Source: Moniliophthora roreri (Eukaryota; Basidiomycota; Agaricomycetes; Agaricales; Marasmiaceae). Taken from it: a stretch of 64,000 nt of DNA. Shown here piece after piece: positions 8,950 through 20,055 of this stretch. Numbering within the stretch: the first letter of the stretch is position 1; every line of letters begins with the position of its first letter. The notes below the pieces were generated by a model. It worked only from the letters and a program-made list of their open reading frames with translations. It made no database searches and was not told the DNA's origin. The position numbers were made by a program, and so were the translations under genes. Location: positions 1-64,000 of the forward strand of contig LATX02000215.1 of NCBI GenBank assembly GCA_001466705.2. Reading direction: 5' to 3'.

Positions 8950-11774
8950 TCAACGCAGGTCGTGCATGATTTTATAGTCCAGATACAGTTCTATTGAATG
9001 TTTTAGGCCTGCCGGTTTCAGCCATTGGTTGTGTGAGGAGTCATACCCTTTCCAGGAGATAAGGTACTCCTTTGGTGGCTGGTTCTTCCTTTTCAGTCAA
9101 TGCCCAATGATGGCTTCGACTTCATATTCCTCTTGTCCTTCAACTATGTCTGGGGGTGGTTCCAGAAAGTTGGGTCCATGGACATCAGTTTCCTTGTATC
9201 GCGACAATAGACCAGCATGGAAAACGGGGTGAATTCTCCATTGAAATGGGAGTTTCAACCTGTATGTCATGGGTCCTAGGACTTCTGTGATTTCGAAAGG
9301 TCCTTCGCGTTTTGGGGACAGTTTCGGAGAGGGATATCCCAGAGACAGGTTCTTTCCTTCCAGCCAGACCTTCTGACCTTTTTCGAATTTGTCTAGATCT
9401 GATCGACCGTGTTCCATTGTCCTGGATGTCCGTGCGGTAACGCTTCATGAATTGTCTTCACAACAAGTCTTTGAAGTGCCAGATCATTCAGCACGTAGAA
9501 CCTATCTTTGTAAAACAATAGGTTTCCCTCTGTTCGCCAGTCTTGTAAGGATGATTTGATCGGTGGTGTCCCCTTCTTGATCAGACTTTCTATTGTCATT
9601 TGAAGGAATTCATTGCTTGGTAAAGCTTCCTCCAACATCGTTTTCAGCTCCATATTGATCACGTTAACAAATAACTTATCTGGTAACATGATTATGTCTT
9701 TGTTGTTGTTTTCTTCTTCATCCACTAGATCCAGTTGTCTTGAAAGAGCATCCAATTGAACCATCTTTGTTTCTGGAACATGCACTAATCGCAGGTCGAA
9801 TTGAGTTAGATATAGACTCAGCCTGGCCTGTTGTCTGTTCAATTTCTGGGCAGTTCAGAAGTAAGTGAGGTTCTTGTGATCTGATAGAACTATCACCAGG
9901 TGTGCTCCTCCAAGGAGGTAATGTTCCCAAGCTTTGAGGGCGTTCACGATCGCTAGGAGTTCTCGATCGTAAATTTTGTAATTTCGCTCAGTTGAGGTGA
10001 AAGCGTGTGAGATGTATCCACATGGGTGAAGTTCTCCATCAGACCCCTGTTGTTTCAACACTGCTCCTGTGGCCCATTTTGATGCATCTGCTTCAATAAC
10101 GAAAGGCTTTTCGTCGTCTGGCATTTGCAGAATTGGTCATTGTAGGAATTTTGCCTTGAGAACATTGAATGCAATGTCTCGAATTTTCGTCCATTTGAAT
10201 TTTGTGTCTTTTTTTGTCAACTCATGTAATGGTCGTGCCAGTTCCGCATATTTTCCTATGAACTTGCGGTAGAAATTTGCAAATCCAAGGAATGATTGCA
10301 CACCTTTGACCGTTTTCGGCACTTCCCAGTCCGTGATTCCGGCTAGTTTTGTTTCGTCCATCGATATATGTCCCAGCATGATAATCATGCCCAGGAATAG
10401 CGTCTTCGTGACTTCGAATTCACATTTCTCCGGTTTCAGGTAAAGGTCATTCTCCCGTAATCGTTCTAGGACATGTCTCATGTGAAGTCAATGGAGATTG
10501 ATCTCATCAGAGAAAATCAGGATATCATCCATGTAGACTACGCACCAACCCCCATCGATAAAATCTTTGAGGATATCGTTCATGAATGCTTGAAAGGTTG
10601 CCGGGGAATTCGTTAAACCGAAGAACATAACCGTGGGTTCGAACAATCCTTGAGGCGTTTTGAATGCGGCTTTCCATTGGTCACCGTCTTTGATCCGGAT
10701 ATTGTTGTATCCATTACATAGATCCAACTTTGTAAAAACTTTTGCTGTTTTCAACTTGTCCATGAGGTCCGTGACCAACAGTAGAGGATAGTGGTTTTTG
10801 ATAGTTCCGTTATTCAAATCCCTATAATCTTGACAAGGTCGTAGAGCTCCTGCTTCTTTCTTGGCTACAAAGAAAAAGGGGGATGCCATCGGGGATTTCG
10901 AGGGTCGGATGTATCCTTTCCATAAATTTTCGTCCAGAAAGTTGTCTTGTTCGATCCGCTCTTTTGGTGATAAAGAGTAGATCTTGCAATCTTGTGGTTT
11001 AAAATCCGGCTTAAGGTCTATCACGTGGTCGTATGGTCGAGAGGGTGGAAATCGTTTGGCTTTCTTCTTTTCGAATCAATCCAAATAATCGAAAAGATAA
11101 GGGGGAAGAAGTTCCTCTAATGATTTCGCCTTGACCTCGTGAGCTTGTGCCAATACCTGAGAAGTAGACAACTTAGCGTTGATTCGAATTTCATCGCTGT
11201 CTTCCTCTCCTCGAATGAAAGATCGAATCAGGACTTCATCGTCTTTGACCTTATCCAGTATTCCAGTATCGAGTTTCTTGGTTTCATCGAAGATTCCAAT
11301 AAATGGTTTCGTCAGTCATTTTACCATGATCTTTCGCCTAGGTCGGAAATGGACTACTCCGGTGACCCAATCAATGTCCGGGTTGTGATCTTGGAGCCAG
11401 GGTAGTCCCAAAATGATTTGTTCGGGTCCGAGTCCAGAGATCAATAAGGTTTCCTTCATTGATCTATCTCCGATTGTGATATCGACCGTAACGGAATGAG
11501 TGATCCATCCGATTTTGTTCCAGGTTCCATCAACGTTGAATACCTTGATGGGTTTTTCTAGTCTTGTCCAGGGTTTCTTTAATTTTCGTGCTTCTTCTTC
11601 ACAGATGAAGCGGCCTCCTGCGCCTGAATCGATCAGGGCTTTCGTTTCGACGATTTCTGTCCCGACGTTGTATTGAATAGGAATTTGCATAGAGTTTCGA
11701 TTTAACTTAGCTAGTACAACGTTCGAGATTGTAATTGCAGGTGGAAAGAGCGTCGGCCTCTTCCACCTCTTCAA
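8950..11774 (-). pseudogene. element 1 pol polyprotein, broken
   Basis: Reading in the minus direction: aspartic protease (ALIDSGAG active site near 11640; ILGLPWLQDHNPDIDW near 11360), reverse transcriptase ([22 protein letters not shown], catalytic YMDD near 10520), RNase H (FVIEADAS near 10095; [17 protein letters not shown]), start of the integrase zinc domain ([11 protein letters not shown] near 9410), then the C-terminal part ([16 protein letters not shown]) and the chromodomain ([11 protein letters not shown], ending near 8953). About 253 residues present in element 2, with the whole D,D-35-E core, are deleted at about 9412, and the frame shifts there. In-frame TGA stops are at 11316, 11076, 10488, 10137, 9855, 9097 and 8950. 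The enzyme set cannot be made from this copy. Confidence 0.9.
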
Positions 11775-11780
11775 AAACCC
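11739..11780 (-). promoter_or_regulatory. -1 ribosomal frameshift signal between gag and pol
   Basis: On the minus strand the last gag codons are GAG GGT TTT TGA. They contain the slippery heptamer G GGT TTT in the correct phase (11780-11774). A 5 nt spacer follows. Then comes a stem of 11 pairs with one bulged base (11768-11758 with 11750-11739) and a 7 nt loop. The pol frame is exactly -1 to gag. Heptamer, spacer and stem match the classic retroviral arrangement, so Gag-Pol is probably made by slippage. Confidence 0.8.
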
Positions 11781-13045
11781 TCTTTTCCCATGAGATCAAA
11801 GATCTCCTCTTGTTCTCCTTCTCCTTGTTCAGCAATCAGCGCTCGGATCTTGGTGAAAGCCTCTCGCAGTGAGAGCTTCTTGGGTTCGTACTTTGGTGGT
11901 GGGACTTGTTGTGGTTGTCCTTTGATGGGACAATCTCGTGAGACGTGACCGGTCTTTGCACAATGGAAACACTTCCCTGCAACCATGTAGTCTTTCCTGT
12001 CCGATTCGGACAATAATCTTCCAACCGTAACTTCTTTCTCCTTCCGAACGATCTTCGGTTTGATCGGTTCTCTCTTCTTCCTATTGGCCATGACCAATTT
12101 GTACTGGTTATCGTATTTGATCGCCAGTTTGTACCATTCTTCCAGAGTTTTGGGTTCTCTGTCCATTTGGAGCATGATCTTGTTCTGGAGAGATTCTGAG
12201 AGTCCTTCTCTAAAGAACCTCATAAGTGCTTCATCGTCATACTTGGTATCCATCACAATGAGGCGGAATCGATTGACGTATTCATTGGCTCTATCCGTCA
12301 TTTTGATCTGTTCGATCTTGGCCTGCGCTTCTCTGACAACGTTGACAGGTTGCCATTCATTTCGGAATCTCTGCTTGAAACTACTCCAAGTTTCTTCGGC
12401 AGCTTTCTTCTTCTCCTCGGGATCGTCATCTTCAGGGAATAACTTCATCGTCTCCCTCTGCTTCCACTCGCTGGTGTTTCCCTTTACCAGCAACAAGAGA
12501 AGCATCTTCTTCTTCTCGTCGGTGTTCGCCTTGACTGGATTCATTGCAAAGTAAAGTTTGAGGTCGAGGAGGAAGCGGCGGGTGTCTGATTGTTTACCTA
12601 AAAAGGGGTCCAGCATCGGTCCCTTACTGGCTTCGTCCTTCTTGTCGTCAATTGTCTGTAGTACGGCCGTGGAAATAGTTCGGGCCCATTGTTCGTCGGT
12701 GTCATCATGCTCTACTTTCGGTTTGACGTCCGAAGCAGCAGTGCTTCCAGCTGGAGTCATCATTTCTGGGGTCGGGGTATGGAATAAATTCCGATATTCT
12801 TCAAAGGGGCTTGGTTCGGAAGACTTAGCTTTGGGTTCTGTTCTTTCTTGTTGGAGACTTTCGACTGCTCCTTTCTGCTGACTACGAGTAATTCGGCGCA
12901 GGGTCTGTTTGGGATCGGGGTTCAGCAGCTGTTCAGCTACTTCGAGTTGATTGTCGAGATCAGCTTCTTCGGCTGCCGTAAAGGGAGCTCTCAGGGGAGT
13001 CGTGTTTCGATAAGCGGTGGTGCCTAAACCTGGGTAGGTCGGCAA
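11771..13045 (-). CDS. element 1 gag (capsid/nucleocapsid)
   Basis: A 424-codon open frame. Residues about 130-310 form the retrotransposon Gag region: charged helices with DPFLGKQSDTRRFLLDLKLY, a Trp-containing block around WSSFKQRFRNEW, and FREGLSESLQNKIM. A CCHC zinc knuckle, CFHCAKTGHVSRDC, is at residues 359-372, so RNA packaging is expected. The frame begins with TTG just inside the LTR, 18 nt after it, preceded by an in-frame TGA. The first ATG in frame comes only near residue 95, so the original start is lost or lies elsewhere. A short motif DVKPKVE in an acidic stretch is also found in ORF A of element 2. The frame itself is free of stops. Confidence 0.85.
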   Translation of the reverse strand: MPTYPGLGTTAYRNTTPLRAPFTAAEEADLDNQLEVAEQLLNPDPKQTLRRITRSQQKGAVESLQQERTEPKAKSSEPSPFEEYRNLFHTPTPEMMTPAGSTAASDVKPKVEHDDTDEQWARTISTAVLQTIDDKKDEASKGPMLDPFLGKQSDTRRFLLDLKLYFAMNPVKANTDEKKKMLLLLLVKGNTSEWKQRETMKLFPEDDDPEEKKKAAEETWSSFKQRFRNEWQPVNVVREAQAKIEQIKMTDRANEYVNRFRLIVMDTKYDDEALMRFFREGLSESLQNKIMLQMDREPKTLEEWYKLAIKYDNQYKLVMANRKKREPIKPKIVRKEKEVTVGRLLSESDRKDYMVAGKCFHCAKTGHVSRDCPIKGQPQQVPPPKYEPKKLSLREAFTKIRALIAEQGEGEQEEIFDLMGKEGF

Positions 13046-13048
13046 CGA

Positions 13049-13060
13049 TCAGCTTGACCT
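13049..13060 (-). promoter_or_regulatory. self-complementary primer-binding site
   Basis: Two bases inside the 5' LTR the minus strand reads AGGTCAAGCTGA. This is perfectly complementary to TCAGCTTGACCT inside the LTR (13232-13221), which lies about 32 nt after the LTR TATA box, where the RNA should begin. I see no tRNA-like complementarity. The arrangement equals the self-priming of Tf1/sushi elements. Confidence 0.75.
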
Positions 13061-13062
13061 TT

Positions 13063-13694
13063 TGTTACGTTACTTGCGCAGCAACGACAACAACTCAACA
13101 ACCACTATGACGTAGTGGCACTAAGTTGACAAAAGGAGCAAGTTCGAGTTCGAGTTCTCTAGCTTTCGCTAAAGTTCTGAGAGTTCGGTCAATGTGAGCA
13201 AGAGTTTCAAAGGATTAACCAGGTCAAGCTGAGGTAGCTTAGACCTGCAATCTATCTACTTATACAACGATTGTAGTCTACTAGTTGCATACAAACTGCT
13301 AGTGCGACATTGTTTGTTTAGTAAACAGAGTGTGCCTTTGACGACATGATAACTAGAAATATGACATCAGAACTGATGTTGAGGAAGTAAAAATAAATAT
13401 AATGATACAATAACCGATGTCAGCAGTGACATCAGATCATAAATAGAAAGAGAAAGAAACGAATAGAATAATGATATCATACTGATGTCATGTATGACAT
13501 AGTGATGACATCTTAAATAGAGAGGAAGGCATGAAGTCGGAAAAGGGAACTGGGAAGGTGGATATGTCCAGATGTCAATGAGAAGCATAGGTGAAAAGGA
13601 GAAAACTAGCGCTCAAAGGCGCTAAAATGTCAAAGCAGGAAATAGAAAGAAAGAAAGAAGGAAAAAGATGGTCTGTCTGTGTCCAACTGTAACA
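13063..13694 (-). repeat. 5' LTR of element 1
   Basis: 632 bp, TG...CA. It contains the promoter (TATAAG on the minus strand at 13264-13259), the predicted transcript start at about 13232, and an 11 bp stem with one bulged base at 13220-13247 that spans the start. Confidence 0.95.
13220..13264 (-). promoter_or_regulatory. LTR promoter: TATA box, start site and bulged hairpin
   Basis: Reading the minus strand: TATAAG at 13264-13259, then about 32 nt on, TCAGCTTGACCT. The arms CAGGTCAAGCT and AGCTT-A-GACCTG (plus-strand notation, 13220-13230 and 13236-13247) pair completely apart from one bulged base, with a 5 nt loop. The second RNA arm is the same sequence that pairs with the primer-binding site. 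The two pairings are therefore mutually exclusive. Confidence 0.6.
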
Positions 13695-13699
13695 TAGCA
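13695..13699. repeat. target-site duplication TAGCA (right)
   Basis: Matches 6783-6787; five bases is usual for Ty3/gypsy integration. Confidence 0.95.
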
Positions 13700-16600
13700 C
13701 TTCCCAGTTTTTGCTGATGTCAGCCTCTGAGCCCACCAGGACAGTGTAAAAGAACATTCAGGACAAGCCAAAACACAATACAGCTTTGACTGAGAAGAGA
13801 TTTGATGACAAATCACCCAGTCCTTGACTCCAAGAACCATTGAGACAAGAAATTACCTCCAAAAAGTATGTCTCAATAAGAATAAACATGATTGGGCACT
13901 CTTTAAGAATACTATAGAAGTAAAAGCAAGAAACAGAATACAACTCCCTCACCCTATGCTTGAGACATTTCACAGTGCTGTATAACCCCAATATCCTAGA
14001 AAGAAACATCTCCAATAAGACAATCCCTCAGCATCAGGATTTCCCCATGGCATCTTCCACTTACTTCCACCCACTTTCACTCTCAATTCTGGCAATTGTA
14101 TGGTCTTCAATACAATCATTTGGTCATATAATAAAGCCTCAACACACTAATTTTCAGTAGCTATCATGTGAGCTTGCACAATTTGCAATTTTCAGCAAGA
14201 AAGCCCAGAGAAGTGGAAAGTGGGGAGGAGGGTTCCAGACCCCTGAAAATGAGTCACTAAAAACTCCTCTACCAGCATCCTAATGCATGAAAAACACTGA
14301 TTTAGTCCAGTAAAAGGTTGAGAAAGTGGTGGAAAGTGGGGAGCAGTTTGGCAATTTCCTGATGCTCAGATCGTCATAGCAGAAAATAAACAGAAAGTAC
14401 TCTGGAAAGAACACCTAAGAAATAACAGTAACTCTTGTCAAGAAGGTCAATGGCTGCAAGCTAGTGCCTCTCACATGCACTTTAAAAATCAGGAAGTGTT
14501 TCAAGACTAGATCTGGTCCCAGCTCAGAGTCAAGACTCTTAAAACTATATGGTACCATATGCTATCTGTGTTCCAAATGAGTCTTAAACTCTATAATACC
14601 ATGCTTAATGCTATGAACAAAGGATCTAAGCCCTCTGAACAAGCACAAAGTGTCTTTCCAATAGAATCTATACTGAATGTACCTATACCCATATATACCA
14701 CCTCCTGTAACATAAACACCATGTATCACCACAGCAAGAAGAGGCCCACCTACTTGCCCACCTTGCTGCTACATTTAATACTAGTGCTATCATCTGTAAT
14801 CAGGACAGATCACCTGTGTCCTTTGTATAGTTCTAGTCAAGCTCAGAGTGTGCTTGTCTCTACTAGTATCTTAGAAAGAAGAGTTTTTCCCTTAGAGTAC
14901 TTGTGCTCTCAATGTTAATATCTGTGCAAGAGCCTGTAAGGAGTCAGGTTGCTAGTGTCCCTTGCGTATTTTAAGTATCTTGTATCTTGAAGGTATCTAT
15001 TCCAAAGAATGTATCCTCTTCACACCTAAGATTCCTCTTGAGGAAGTGTTCCTTTGAGTCTCATCTACTGGACATTTTCAATTTTCAAGTGTATCACCTT
15101 ACATGGTTCATATCTCAGTTTGAGGAGCTAGTCAGAAGGCTGTCCTCAAAGTCTTGTGTCATTGAGATGCCTTGCTGACAACCTTGCTCATTGCTTTGAT
15201 TAGTGCTGCACTGTATAGTATGTAGCCAGTACAGGAGAAGAGTTCTTGCTATATTCTGCACATAGTATCCTACCCCACCTCCAGTCTTTGTGTTAAGTCT
15301 CTTGTTTCACTCTTCAAGCAGAGTATTTACACCTGATTTCACCTTTCTGTCCTCAATTAGACTAGTACCCTGTGTCTTGTCTCTCTGTCAGTCTTCCTTC
15401 TATTCCTCTAGAGTCACATAACTCACTCATAAGGTTGTATGCTCCATCTCTGTTACCAAGAAGGAAGTGACAATGTGATAGTTAAGAAAGAAGCAGAGTT
15501 CAAAATTTGCTGTATGTCAGAATTTAAGGTCCACTTTGGAGGGGTCTTCACTTACATGACTACTGTCAATTTTTTCCTTGAAGTTCCAATTTCCTCAGAT
15601 GTCCTTCATAATAGTACTGCATTACTAATACAGCATCTTATATTTTGTCAGCACACTAGAGAACCAGATATAATACTCACAATCTAATATAACATCTACA
15701 ACATGTTGTAATGCTCTGCAACTGTCACAAGGTATTATGTCAGGTATGTAACTTTGTTATATTACTATGAAATACATACAAGTTATTCTAACTATGCTAC
15801 ATCTACCTACAAAAATTACAGGCTGCTGCATTTTGTAGTATCACTCTGTAATCTAACACAGCAGCCTGTCAATTTTTTGTGGTAGTACAGAAACTCTATC
15901 TAGGAGTTTATATAGCTTTTCTGTTATTTAGAAACTGAAGGGAGTGAGTCAGGAACTAAGGACAAACAGATATACAGAGATAAAAACCATATGTTTGAGA
16001 AGAATGTGCATATTGCAGAGATCCTAGGTGGAATTGGTGGAGTTCTGCCTAGTCATGGGGAGCCTAATGGAAGATTCTGAGAAGCTATGTTTCTGGGATT
16101 GAATAGGGATCATAGAGATCCCATGATGGCAAGAAGAGTGGAAAATAAAGGAAAATGACACAACTTGTTACAGGTGCCTTGAGAATAAGCACTGATGAAA
16201 CACTATATCCAAAAGGAGACTTAAGATAAGTATTCTGAAATACTTCTTCTATTGTGAGGCAACTAAAGAATTCATTTTGTTCAAGAGTTCCAGGCCAGCA
16301 TTGTGGAGCCTTTCTATATCTTTTATATGGCCACTGTTAGGACACAACTTAATATGTTGTAATAATATTTGTTAATAAGTAATCTTAGTTGTCATACTAT
16401 TTGATTATGCTTCTGTATGCAGAATATCTGCACTATGTAGCCATAATATGAAATAACAGAGTCAAATATAAGGAGCACAGTGTGCTATAAGATGGAAGTG
16501 CTGGGAGTAAGAGAAAGAACAGAATTGATTCAACAAGGAGTGTCTATACTACAGCTAAAACTAGGTATAATACAGATGAAATAAACTACCTGGAACTTGT

Positions 16601-18472
16601 AAGAACAGAAACACCTATAAGGCTAAGGTGAAACTACTGGATTGTAGACTGAATTCTCACATCATAACCTTGTATAAATATTAATTGGAGAGCTCAATTA
16701 AGCTCTAGTAGCTCACTTAAAGAGTCTTGAGTATAGCTGAAAGCTAAACCAAGTTACAATGAGACAAAACTCTAAAGCTAAGTATATAGAAGTTAACTAC
16801 AACATTTTTATAATTAAAATATATATATTAGATAGGTGCTTACTTAGCCTCCCACATGAACATCCAGTGTCTATCCTCCTTTTTGGAGTTGCCCTCATTG
16901 TGATAGAGCAAAGTTTTTTCCTTATTTTTCTTCTAAGTTTCCTTATCTTTCTTATCTTTTCATTTATATACTTATCTAATTGCTTACTATATCTGTACAC
17001 TACAGCCACAATCTATTGGAACATTCTATTCTACCTGGGTTTCCTTCCAGATTGTTCTTTTTACACAATGCAAATAATGTGCCATATTTCTAAAATACCT
17101 TGGATGTTTTTTGAATTATCAGAAACTTGAATTATTCTGGCCAGACAATCTAACAGCACAAATTATCAGACTGACTTTGGAGACTTAGAGAAAAAATATG
17201 GGAATTGGCCAAGCTTGTGATATGACTTATCACCTCTTGCTTCCTGCCATATCATTGTGTCAACAACTCAGCACACAGCTGGCTACTGTCTGCTGCTTTG
17301 TTGATGCTATTCTCCAATTTTTTTGCTCATGAAACAGATCTTCTACTTCATTCAAAGTTTAGAAGCATGACCTTGGTGCAAGATTCTCTCCCAAGACTTT
17401 GGTTTGTATTGCATTTAGAAGGGAATGAACTTGAGCAGTTGCATGGATACTGTAGATCCAGAGTGAGTTGTACACTGTCTATGATCTGCTTATAATGCTG
17501 ATTTTGATTTATCTTGCAGACTCTATTTCTCTTATCATCATTTTGCCAGTTCCACCTAAGATGCTCCTGCACTTCTGTTTTCAAGCTCTTGTCCTGCTTC
17601 TTGGACTCATATGGTACATATAATTGTGGCTTCTGCACTTCCCTTGTAGCATACATTTCTTCTTGGTCAGATGTAGTCTATATGTTATAGCCTTATCTGT
17701 ATGCACATTGGATCTTAGGGCTCAGGTTCTTTCTGTCTCTACATATAGTTGTAGCTCATCTTGTGTATATAGTTTTACAGTCATGCCCAATATAACTTCA
17801 TTTGACTTCTATATAAGTATTACAAGAACCAATAAAGTGAACTGAGGAGGGCCCTGCTGAGGCTGAAGCAGTGTGCTAGGCCCAGGCACATGCACAACAG
17901 TAATGTGAGGAAAATATACTGATATTCCTAGGTTATTCTACAGATAATGTCCAAGATAGCATACAGTTATAGTAGATTATCTGAGCCAGGTAATCTAATA
18001 GTATTGTTGAGATAATGTACTAAAAACCCATGATTTTCTGTAGATTTTCCACATTATGTAATCTGCAGTCTTGTGCTGTGTCAATTCTATCAGTTGTTCT
18101 TGCTGAGGTGTACTCATTGTATTTATACCAGACTCATGTAGCCTGGTTCTCCATCTTGATCATTTGGGCTAGGCATTGACTTTGTGTCTGTTGAGTTCAA
18201 CACCATATTGGCCTAGAGTCTACACCAGATTACCCCTTTCCTTATCTCTTTCTCTGACTTAAGTGCAGAGAGTATTACCTACTGTAATTAGAGTCATTGT
18301 GACACCACACTTATGTTCAATTCCTGACAACTGTAGTACTAAGTCCAGTATGACCTAAACTAACAATTTGTGTTTAATTATTCCTTCACTCCCATAGACT
18401 CTGATTGTAGTGATAGGCTCTTGCCTTCAGGCTGACACTTCCATAGATATTGCTTGATGTTAGTCAGCAGGA
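13700..18472. other. CpG-depleted AT-rich relic block, right half
   Basis: From 13695 to 14371 I find no CG at all, and only a handful up to about 19800. ORFs are short and hydrophobic or Cys/Ser-rich by base composition. No domain, LTR or tRNA is visible. It is probably old transposon sequence eroded by C-to-T change at CpG. Confidence 0.7.
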
Positions 18473-19867
18473 TAATAGATGTTGGGGCAATTCCCTGCAT
18501 ATAGAATCACAAAGGGCACTAGATGTGACTTTAATTATCCACTTACTGCAAAAAGGATGATGACAGGAGTAAAATTAACAGGAACACCAATTGCACTTGC
18601 ATTGTAGACAAGAGCAACATGGACAACCAGCACTGTTGGATACATTACTCCAGATTCAAGACTGTTAAACAAAAGCCAGGTCAGTCTAGCAGCTGACAGA
18701 TATCAAGAGCAAACTAAATGTACATCATAGCAATGATGGCCCTAAACTCTGGATGAATGTTGTTTCTTTGCAGACACCCAGAGCCTGTCACATGAGTGTC
18801 TTGAGCTGCCCACCAGATTTGGCCAGCTATCACCAGCTGTACTGAGCCAATATAAGAGATTGTATGAAGAGTGATTCATACCAAGCATCAGTGTAACCAT
18901 GCTATTAGTCACAGCATTTGCAATATCTAGAGGATTTTGATGAGTGCTTGTAGACCAGCATAAGGATACAATAGATACATACAGTATCCAAGTCGACAAT
19001 CAGCTACACTGGCCATAAATTCAACATTGTCAATGATGAATTGAACATTCTGCATGATCCCCACAGCCAAACCAAATGCTGAGGGCAGCATAGTTCAGCT
19101 ACAGATTTCAGAGAGGAGAATAACAAGTTAGTATACCATTTGAGAGTACTGATGCCATGATTGGGAATGCAATGACCAGCCTCTTGTTGGTACCCCAGAT
19201 AGTATACAGACGATGGATCTATAATGAGAGTGAGCATTCAACTTGACCAAAATCACAACACCCACTGACCAAAACAAAATCACCAATACAGCTAAAGACA
19301 AACAGTTTTGTAATGTGTTGCTGCAGGAAACAGAGTCTTACTTTGTTAAAGCATAGCCAACATATACAGTGCCTCTGTGGCAGCTGTTAGCATGAACAGA
19401 TCACTTATTGCTCAAGGAGACTCACGATAAACCCCTCTTTGTAGGGCTTCTTGCCAGATATGCTCTGAAAGACACCATATCCTGAGTTTGGACAGTATGG
19501 AAGAAGACCAGCGAGTCTGAAACATCATTGGCAGCAGCTACAAGGGAAATACCAGTTGCCATCACAAAGAGACACACAACTGATATAAGGTGTAGTCTCC
19601 TGTTGATTGCATTTTGGTGGGTCCACAGAAGGTAGAATGACAGTGTAAAGAGTAGAGCATAGAGTCCTGTCATGTAAACTCTCAATCACTGACTGACTAG
19701 GAGGATGATTTATTATCACGCACCAAACAGTAGTGAAGTTAACTGAAATGCAGGTAAATGACATTGATGTTAGGCAAGTGAGTTGGACATACCCCTACAG
19801 TGACAATAGGTCTAACCAGAACTGACTGGACACCCAGGAGAGATTGGACGTTAACAAGGTTACCCAT
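18473..19867 (-). pseudogene. membrane-protein family, copy a (decayed)
   Basis: Start codon at 19867 (MGNLVNVQSLLGVQSVLV), then an intron and the short exon LTSLLFG. Next comes the two-helix exon 19422-19685 (GLYALLFTLSFYLL...NRRLHLISVVCLFVMATG), followed by IHRLYTIWGTNKR near 19200 and MVTLMLGMN near 18900. The order and the splice positions match the intact copies at 25853 and 34888. The body lies in the CpG-depleted block and no longer gives a continuous message (frame changes near 18990 and 18750). The family has seven predicted helices; function unknown. Confidence 0.7.
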
Positions 19868-20055
19868 GTCTGCCGTGATTTCAAAGAAACCAAAGGTTGG
19901 ACAGTATAAATAGTATTGAGGTCTAGCTTGCTTCTAAGGTTGATGGACATCCGAGTCGGACGTAAAGTTTCAGATGATCAAGAGCTACAGCAAGAATCGG
20001 GATAGTTTATCCGTGTCCTCGGGAACAACGTCACTAGACACCTATCATTTCGATA
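19868..20055. other. promoter side of copy a; CpG-normal DNA begins
   Basis: A TATTTATA box for the minus-strand gene is near 19903-19910. CG dinucleotides become normal from about 19858 on, so the CpG-poor block ends inside the first exon of the pseudogene. Confidence 0.4.

Larger units (their letters stand above)
6788..13694 (-). mobile_element. Ty3/gypsy retrotransposon, element 1 (complete, defective)
   Basis: Two 632 bp direct LTRs start TGTTACGTTACTTGC and end GTAACA. They flank a minus-strand internal region with gag, protease, reverse transcriptase, RNase H, a truncated integrase with a partial chromodomain, and two extra ORFs. The 5 bp TAGCA at 6783-6787 is repeated at 13695-13699 as the target-site duplication. 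I count four LTR differences, all transitions in the first 60 bp, so insertion is recent or the LTRs were homogenised. Coding capacity is lost: in-frame TGA codons in pol and a deletion of the integrase catalytic core. Chromodomain, self-priming site and order of domains place it with fungal chromoviruses. Confidence 0.95.

Noticed and set aside
7615..11318. Alternative genetic code with TGA read as an amino acid
   Set aside because: Element 2 uses CGA at an aligned site and ends ORF A with TGA; decay at CpG explains the data better.
16759..17130. 123-codon hydrophobic ORF
   Set aside because: In CpG-free AT-rich DNA; hydrophobicity follows from base composition, no homologue in the window.
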